A stretch of DNA of 35,107 nt from positions 1-35,107 of the forward strand of contig JBGAWP010000040.1 in the NCBI GenBank assembly GCA_044227505.1. The letters run 5' to 3'. The notes below the pieces were generated by a model. The model was not told the origin of the DNA, searched no databases, and saw only the letters and a program-made list of their open reading frames with translations. This document shows, in pieces, positions 32,011-35,107 of this stretch. A program made the translations under genes and the position numbers. Origin of the DNA: UBA7236 sp044227505 (GTDB lineage Bacteria > Bacteroidota > Bacteroidia > Chitinophagales > BACL12). Position 1 is the stretch's first letter, and every line of letters starts with the position of its first letter.

Positions 32011-33648
32011 ATGAAAAAATGTATTTTTTTATTCACGACCTTAATTCTTTGCGGTTTAAGTTATGCTCAGCCTAAACCTGAAAACATCGCTAAGATCATT
32101 CATCTCGATAATGATATATATCATTGGGATTGGGGCAATAAACCCGAGCATGTTAATTATGAGATCAAGGTGATCAAATTTCTGAATACAGAACAATATA
32201 ATATTGATACTACAGCAGATGGAAACACCGACAGTCTCCAAACAATAGGTGATGAATTGTATGATACAGATTCTGATTCTCTCGAAGTGAAATATGTCTG
32301 GATGCGGCTTGCAACCTTTGTTCACGATTCTTTAATTCCATTGTTGGAAATTGAACAGAATACCTACGATGCCTCTGATTTTAAAGGTTATCTCGACAGA
32401 ATAAAACATATTGAAACAATTACCTGGTTGGATTTTGTTTTTAGAAACGTGGTGCGTAAAAGTGAAATAAATCCGAGAGATACAAAATATAGTACTCATC
32501 AATTAAAGGAAATGTTATTTCTTATAAATAAAAGAATGGAGGAGATCATGGCAGATAATATATCCATGTACAGGTTTACAGAAACCTCTAAAAAATGGAT
32601 ACGTGGAGTGTATGTTGATCATGGAAATGATTTTCTCAGTCTGGCGAGTTGGTATAACGACGATAGGGATATGACAGGTTCTTTCCGCATAGAAATTGCC
32701 ACCGACCAGTTTAAAATGCGTGTGTTTGATGGGTATTCCAATCAGAAATTTAATTTGAACAGCCGTAATTTTTATAGTTATCAATCCATATTTTTTGGAG
32801 GAGAGGGGTACACACCTTATTTACGAGATACAACTATTTTTAATTCAAGCACTGCAGTGGATACTAACGATAGACCTTATGCAGCATTTCAATATGTCGG
32901 AAGGGCAAAATTTCGGGTGAGCCGTCACGGAAAATTTCGCATGATGAACCAGTTTAAAATTGGAACCATTGGATCAACAAGACCGGGAATAATTCAATCG
33001 GTTATACACAGAGATGTTACCATCAGATCATATACTCCGAACGGTTGGGGTGCCCAAATAGCAAATGGAGGAAGAATTGGCTTCAGTGTAGAATATTATC
33101 CCGAATGGATGCTTACGCACCTAAGATCCAGAAATGGAATAAATCTTTCTGTTTTTTCAGAATTAAAATATGGAACCGACATGACCTCCGCAGGAATCGG
33201 TTTTGGTTATAGCAACAAAGGATTTTTGCAATCAGGCGGAATTAATTTGCCATTTGTCGACCGGTCGTCCACCACCTTTAAAGAATTTTTGCGATTTAAT
33301 ATTATTTATACAGGGCGGGTTAGTTATAGAAGAGTAATTCACAATTCTATGTTGGAGGGATATGGAATAATAAAGCACCGGATAGACGAAGATCCAACTT
33401 CGCCAATTGATGTGTATCATCTCCAGCCCGATCAAATGAAAAGAAATGTTTTTATTTCCGAGTTTTCGCTGAACATTCGTTTTAATTATTGTGGCCTTGT
33501 TCTAAAGCAGGTGATCATGAGCCCTGAATATGATCTTCCTGTGAATTCAATAACTTATCCTGTTGGAGAAAAAGGAGTTATTAGCAATCACAATACCAGT
33601 TCTTGGAATCATTATGGTACTGTGGGGATATTTTTTCTGTTGAAATGA
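32011..33648 (+). CDS. LpxR-like outer-membrane protein with extra N-terminal domain
   Basis: A 545-residue protein with a signal peptide (1-19). Residues about 200-545 match the LpxR (lipid A 3'-O-deacylase, DUF2219) beta-barrel family: HGNDFLSLAS...NDDRDMTGSFRIE near the start (N206/D207, the family's N-D pair), GEGYTPYLRDT (265-273 region), NDRPYAAFQYVG (286-297), then G318-x2-G321 followed by Q329 and H333 (IIQSVIHRD) and GWGAQI (345-350). LpxR H122 is catalytic, and H333 takes its place here. Residues 20-200 are not part of LpxR: an alpha-helical domain of unknown function (DWGNKPEHVNYEI, then HQLKEMLFLINKRMEEIM). LpxR proteins are about 320 residues, so this is an uncommon extension. 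Expected role: removing an acyl chain from lipid A in the outer membrane; enzymatic activity is inference. Confidence 0.8.
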   Translation: MKKCIFLFTTLILCGLSYAQPKPENIAKIIHLDNDIYHWDWGNKPEHVNYEIKVIKFLNTEQYNIDTTADGNTDSLQTIGDELYDTDSDSLEVKYVWMRLATFVHDSLIPLLEIEQNTYDASDFKGYLDRIKHIETITWLDFVFRNVVRKSEINPRDTKYSTHQLKEMLFLINKRMEEIMADNISMYRFTETSKKWIRGVYVDHGNDFLSLASWYNDDRDMTGSFRIEIATDQFKMRVFDGYSNQKFNLNSRNFYSYQSIFFGGEGYTPYLRDTTIFNSSTAVDTNDRPYAAFQYVGRAKFRVSRHGKFRMMNQFKIGTIGSTRPGIIQSVIHRDVTIRSYTPNGWGAQIANGGRIGFSVEYYPEWMLTHLRSRNGINLSVFSELKYGTDMTSAGIGFGYSNKGFLQSGGINLPFVDRSSTTFKEFLRFNIIYTGRVSYRRVIHNSMLEGYGIIKHRIDEDPTSPIDVYHLQPDQMKRNVFISEFSLNIRFNYCGLVLKQVIMSPEYDLPVNSITYPVGEKGVISNHNTSSWNHYGTVGIFFLLK

Positions 33649-33698
33649 TTTTGAAAGATAAGGCCATTATTTTTTTTAATAAAAATGCCTCAATATTC

Positions 33699-33740
33699 GC
33701 CAGTGAGGCTTTCGCTCTTAGCGAAGGTCTCACTATCGGC
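33699..33740. repeat. REP-like stem-loop after the LpxR-like gene
   Basis: Arms GCCAGTGAGGCTTTCGCT (33699-33716) and AGCGAAGGTCTCACTATCGG (33720-33739) pair with few mismatches around a 3-base loop. It lies 50 bp after the LpxR-like stop. The position suits a terminator, but no U-run follows directly. The sequence (AGTGAG.C.TTCGCT) looks like a dispersed palindromic repeat. Confidence 0.6.
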
Positions 33741-33828
33741 ATACATTGCAGTATTTTTAATCATATTAATTGTAACTTTATAGTTATGCATTAATATTTT
33801 ATATCGAGGTAAACCCAACCAGCAGCCA

Positions 33829-34350
33829 ATGTCAAAATATCAAGTGGATGAATTTCTAATGGATGAATACCTTAAAAAATGGAATAAACGCAGGCTCATA
33901 GTTTATGTGCTTGTGATATCAGTAATTCTCACATTAACCCTATCGATTACTTACCAAAATAGTAATTCCTCCACATTTTTAATGTATTTGTTGTTGATGT
34001 CAGTTATAATTGTTGTTGCTTTTTATTTTTCATTAAAATATGCAAATTCTCAGATCAGACAACTAACGGGAGGACAATATTTTATTGACGATTCCCTAAT
34101 TAGGGTTCAAGGAACAGAAAAATCAGATAGGGAATTTAATCTTAACGAAATTGCAGTTATCCATAAAAAGTACTCAGGAACCATTATAATTAAAGGCAAT
34201 ATCTGGACTAAAATTAATTATCTCCGCCCCAAAAAATCATTTTATCAGGTAAATCATTATAATGTGATCTTTATTCCAACTATTACAACAAATTATATTG
34301 AATTAGTTGACAGAGTTAAAAAATCATCTGCGAATGCAATGAAATTTTAA
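33829..34350 (+). CDS. Small two-helix membrane protein
   Basis: A 173-residue protein with two close membrane helices (about 23-43 and 50-69) after a charged N-terminus (MSKYQVDEFLMDEYLKKWNK). It ends in a ~100-residue soluble domain with beta-strand pattern (YFIDDSLIRVQGTE, EFNLNEIAVIHK, GTIIIKGNIW). The layout (two helices, then a PH-like beta domain) is common in small bacterial membrane proteins, but I cannot name a family. Confidence 0.65.
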   Translation: MSKYQVDEFLMDEYLKKWNKRRLIVYVLVISVILTLTLSITYQNSNSSTFLMYLLLMSVIIVVAFYFSLKYANSQIRQLTGGQYFIDDSLIRVQGTEKSDREFNLNEIAVIHKKYSGTIIIKGNIWTKINYLRPKKSFYQVNHYNVIFIPTITTNYIELVDRVKKSSANAMKF

Positions 34351-34439
34351 AATTCATCTTTGCCAACCTTTTGCTATTGGTACTTTAATAGTTGATGACA
34401 TTCAAATACAATTACATTTCTAAATAAACGAAATTCCCA

Positions 34440-34447
34440 TAAATTTG
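34440..34447 (+). promoter_or_regulatory. Candidate -7 element
   Basis: TAAATTTG fits TAnnTTTG and lies 13 bases before the ATG at 34460, implying a very short leader. No -33 TTG is seen. Confidence 0.3.
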
Positions 34448-34459
34448 TAAATAACTAAA

Positions 34460-34978
34460 ATGTTTATTAGCCTCTTTTTTATTTTTTTTCTCGCACCTGT
34501 TACAATAATTCTTGCCTTGGTATGGCTATTCACAGGTAAAAAGTTATTTGGAAAGATATTGGGCGGATTTTGGTTGATTATTTTTTTGTTACTCGTAACA
34601 GGTAGAATATTTGATTATTTTACAACACCAATAAATCTTGATCGTGAAGATATTTACGGCGAATATATAATTGACAGAAATAAATACCCGGGTTTCCAAG
34701 CCGACTGGCAGTACAATCACTTCCGGTTCGAGATCACAAAAAACGACAGCATTTATTTTTATGTAACAGAGGGTGAAACTATTGTAAAAACTTACAGAGG
34801 AACCATATCTTTCCACCATGCATATAAACGGCCAAGGCTGATAATTAATATTGACGAACCCCGCCATCACATCATAGAAGATTATCCCACTTTAATAAGA
34901 GTGCCAAGAAATTTTTATTATGTTTTTAACTCGCCCAAGTTCGGCAATGTTTTTTTTACAAAGGGAGAATGGAAGTGA
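34460..34978 (+). CDS. Small membrane-anchored protein of unknown function
   Basis: A 172-residue protein with two N-terminal membrane helices (about 4-24 and 31-50; the second is rich in Ile/Leu), then a ~115-residue soluble domain (DREDIYGEYIIDRNKYPGFQ, HFRFEITKNDSIYFYV, FTKGE) of beta-rich appearance, probably periplasmic. I recognise no family. It ends 10 bp before the putative gene end on the opposite strand. Confidence 0.65.
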   Translation: MFISLFFIFFLAPVTIILALVWLFTGKKLFGKILGGFWLIIFLLLVTGRIFDYFTTPINLDREDIYGEYIIDRNKYPGFQADWQYNHFRFEITKNDSIYFYVTEGETIVKTYRGTISFHHAYKRPRLIINIDEPRHHIIEDYPTLIRVPRNFYYVFNSPKFGNVFFTKGEWK

Positions 34979-34988
34979 TGGGTCAGTG

Positions 34989-35107
34989 TTAAAAGTTGGG
35001 GATAGGAAAATTTTCATAAAAGAAATACTTGTTAATTAATTTGTTTTGATTTAAGTCATAATCTAAGATTGCATCTATAGGAGCGGATTTTTGATCCTCC
35101 ATAAAAG
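34989..35107 (-). CDS. Possible 3' end of a gene running in from the right edge
   Basis: The minus strand has an open frame from the window edge to TAA at 34989-34991 (38 codons): ...MEDQKSAPIDAILDYD then LNQNKLINKYFFYENFPIPNF. The composition looks protein-like and the frame is too short for the usual size cut-off. It may be a longer gene entering from the right, or a small gene starting at its internal ATG. No function can be given. Confidence 0.35.
   Translation of the reverse strand, partial: FMEDQKSAPIDAILDYDLNQNKLINKYFFYENFPIPNF

Noticed and set aside
33603..33794. 63-codon frame after the LpxR-like gene
   Set aside because: It overlaps the LpxR-like 3' end in another frame and runs through the stem-loop at 33699.

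Overview
The window looks like a chromosomal piece of an AT-rich member of the Bacteroidota, probably an environmental Chitinophagales/Saprospiria- or Flavobacteriia-like lineage. Three proteins end in C-terminal sorting domains of the type IX secretion system (T9SS). Several genes have families typical of the phylum: DUF6427, DUF6370, a DsbD with a duplicated N-terminal domain, and an LpxR-like protein. Candidate promoters fit the phylum's -7 element (TAnnTTTG). I see no rRNA, tRNA, CRISPR array, intact insertion sequence or prophage.

Left part (1-6300). A T9SS-sorted secreted protein (262-1524) is followed by a gene-poor stretch. That stretch holds a 50-codon scrap of a lemA gene, which stops exactly where a ~130-bp hairpin resembling an integron attC site begins. 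Next come two leftward genes for exported proteins: a T9SS cargo with seven ~60-residue repeats plus MopE-like Asp-rich motifs, and a large secreted protein with a tail-fibre flavour.

Central leftward block (6476-17116). Read in the direction of transcription it contains an oligopeptide-type ABC importer (lipoprotein substrate-binding protein, OppB-like and OppC-like permeases with large extra segments, no ATPase gene nearby); then a three-gene unit (secreted protein, DUF6427 membrane protein, purQ); then dsbD, which has its own candidate promoter and an inverted repeat that could be an operator.

Repeat-rich middle (17222-23640). Housekeeping-type genes (TIGR01777 epimerase-like, YfbK-like von Willebrand A protein, small lipoprotein, nitronate monooxygenase/FabK-like flavoprotein, sugar-nucleotidyltransferase) are separated by intergenic patches built from repeats. 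Many are short tandem repeats with different unit sequences but a period of 7 bp. They are mixed with GC-rich REP-like hairpins, a 66-bp near-perfect palindrome, a 53-bp tandem duplication and a 37-bp direct repeat. Several arrays run right up to, or into, stop codons.

Right part (23810-35107). A 922-residue multidomain T9SS protein (lamin-tail, chitobiase-like, CotH-like, InlB-like repeats) ends at a clear terminator. It is followed by another repeat patch and then mostly small exported or membrane proteins: NTR/TIMP-like, DUF6370, a voltage-gated K+ channel with a zinc ribbon, a TPR protein, an LpxR-like outer-membrane protein with an unknown N-terminal domain, and two small membrane proteins. 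Parts of further genes may run off both edges on the minus strand.

The most unusual material is the set of 7-bp-periodic intergenic arrays with their hairpins, and the lemA fragment joined to an attC-like hairpin.
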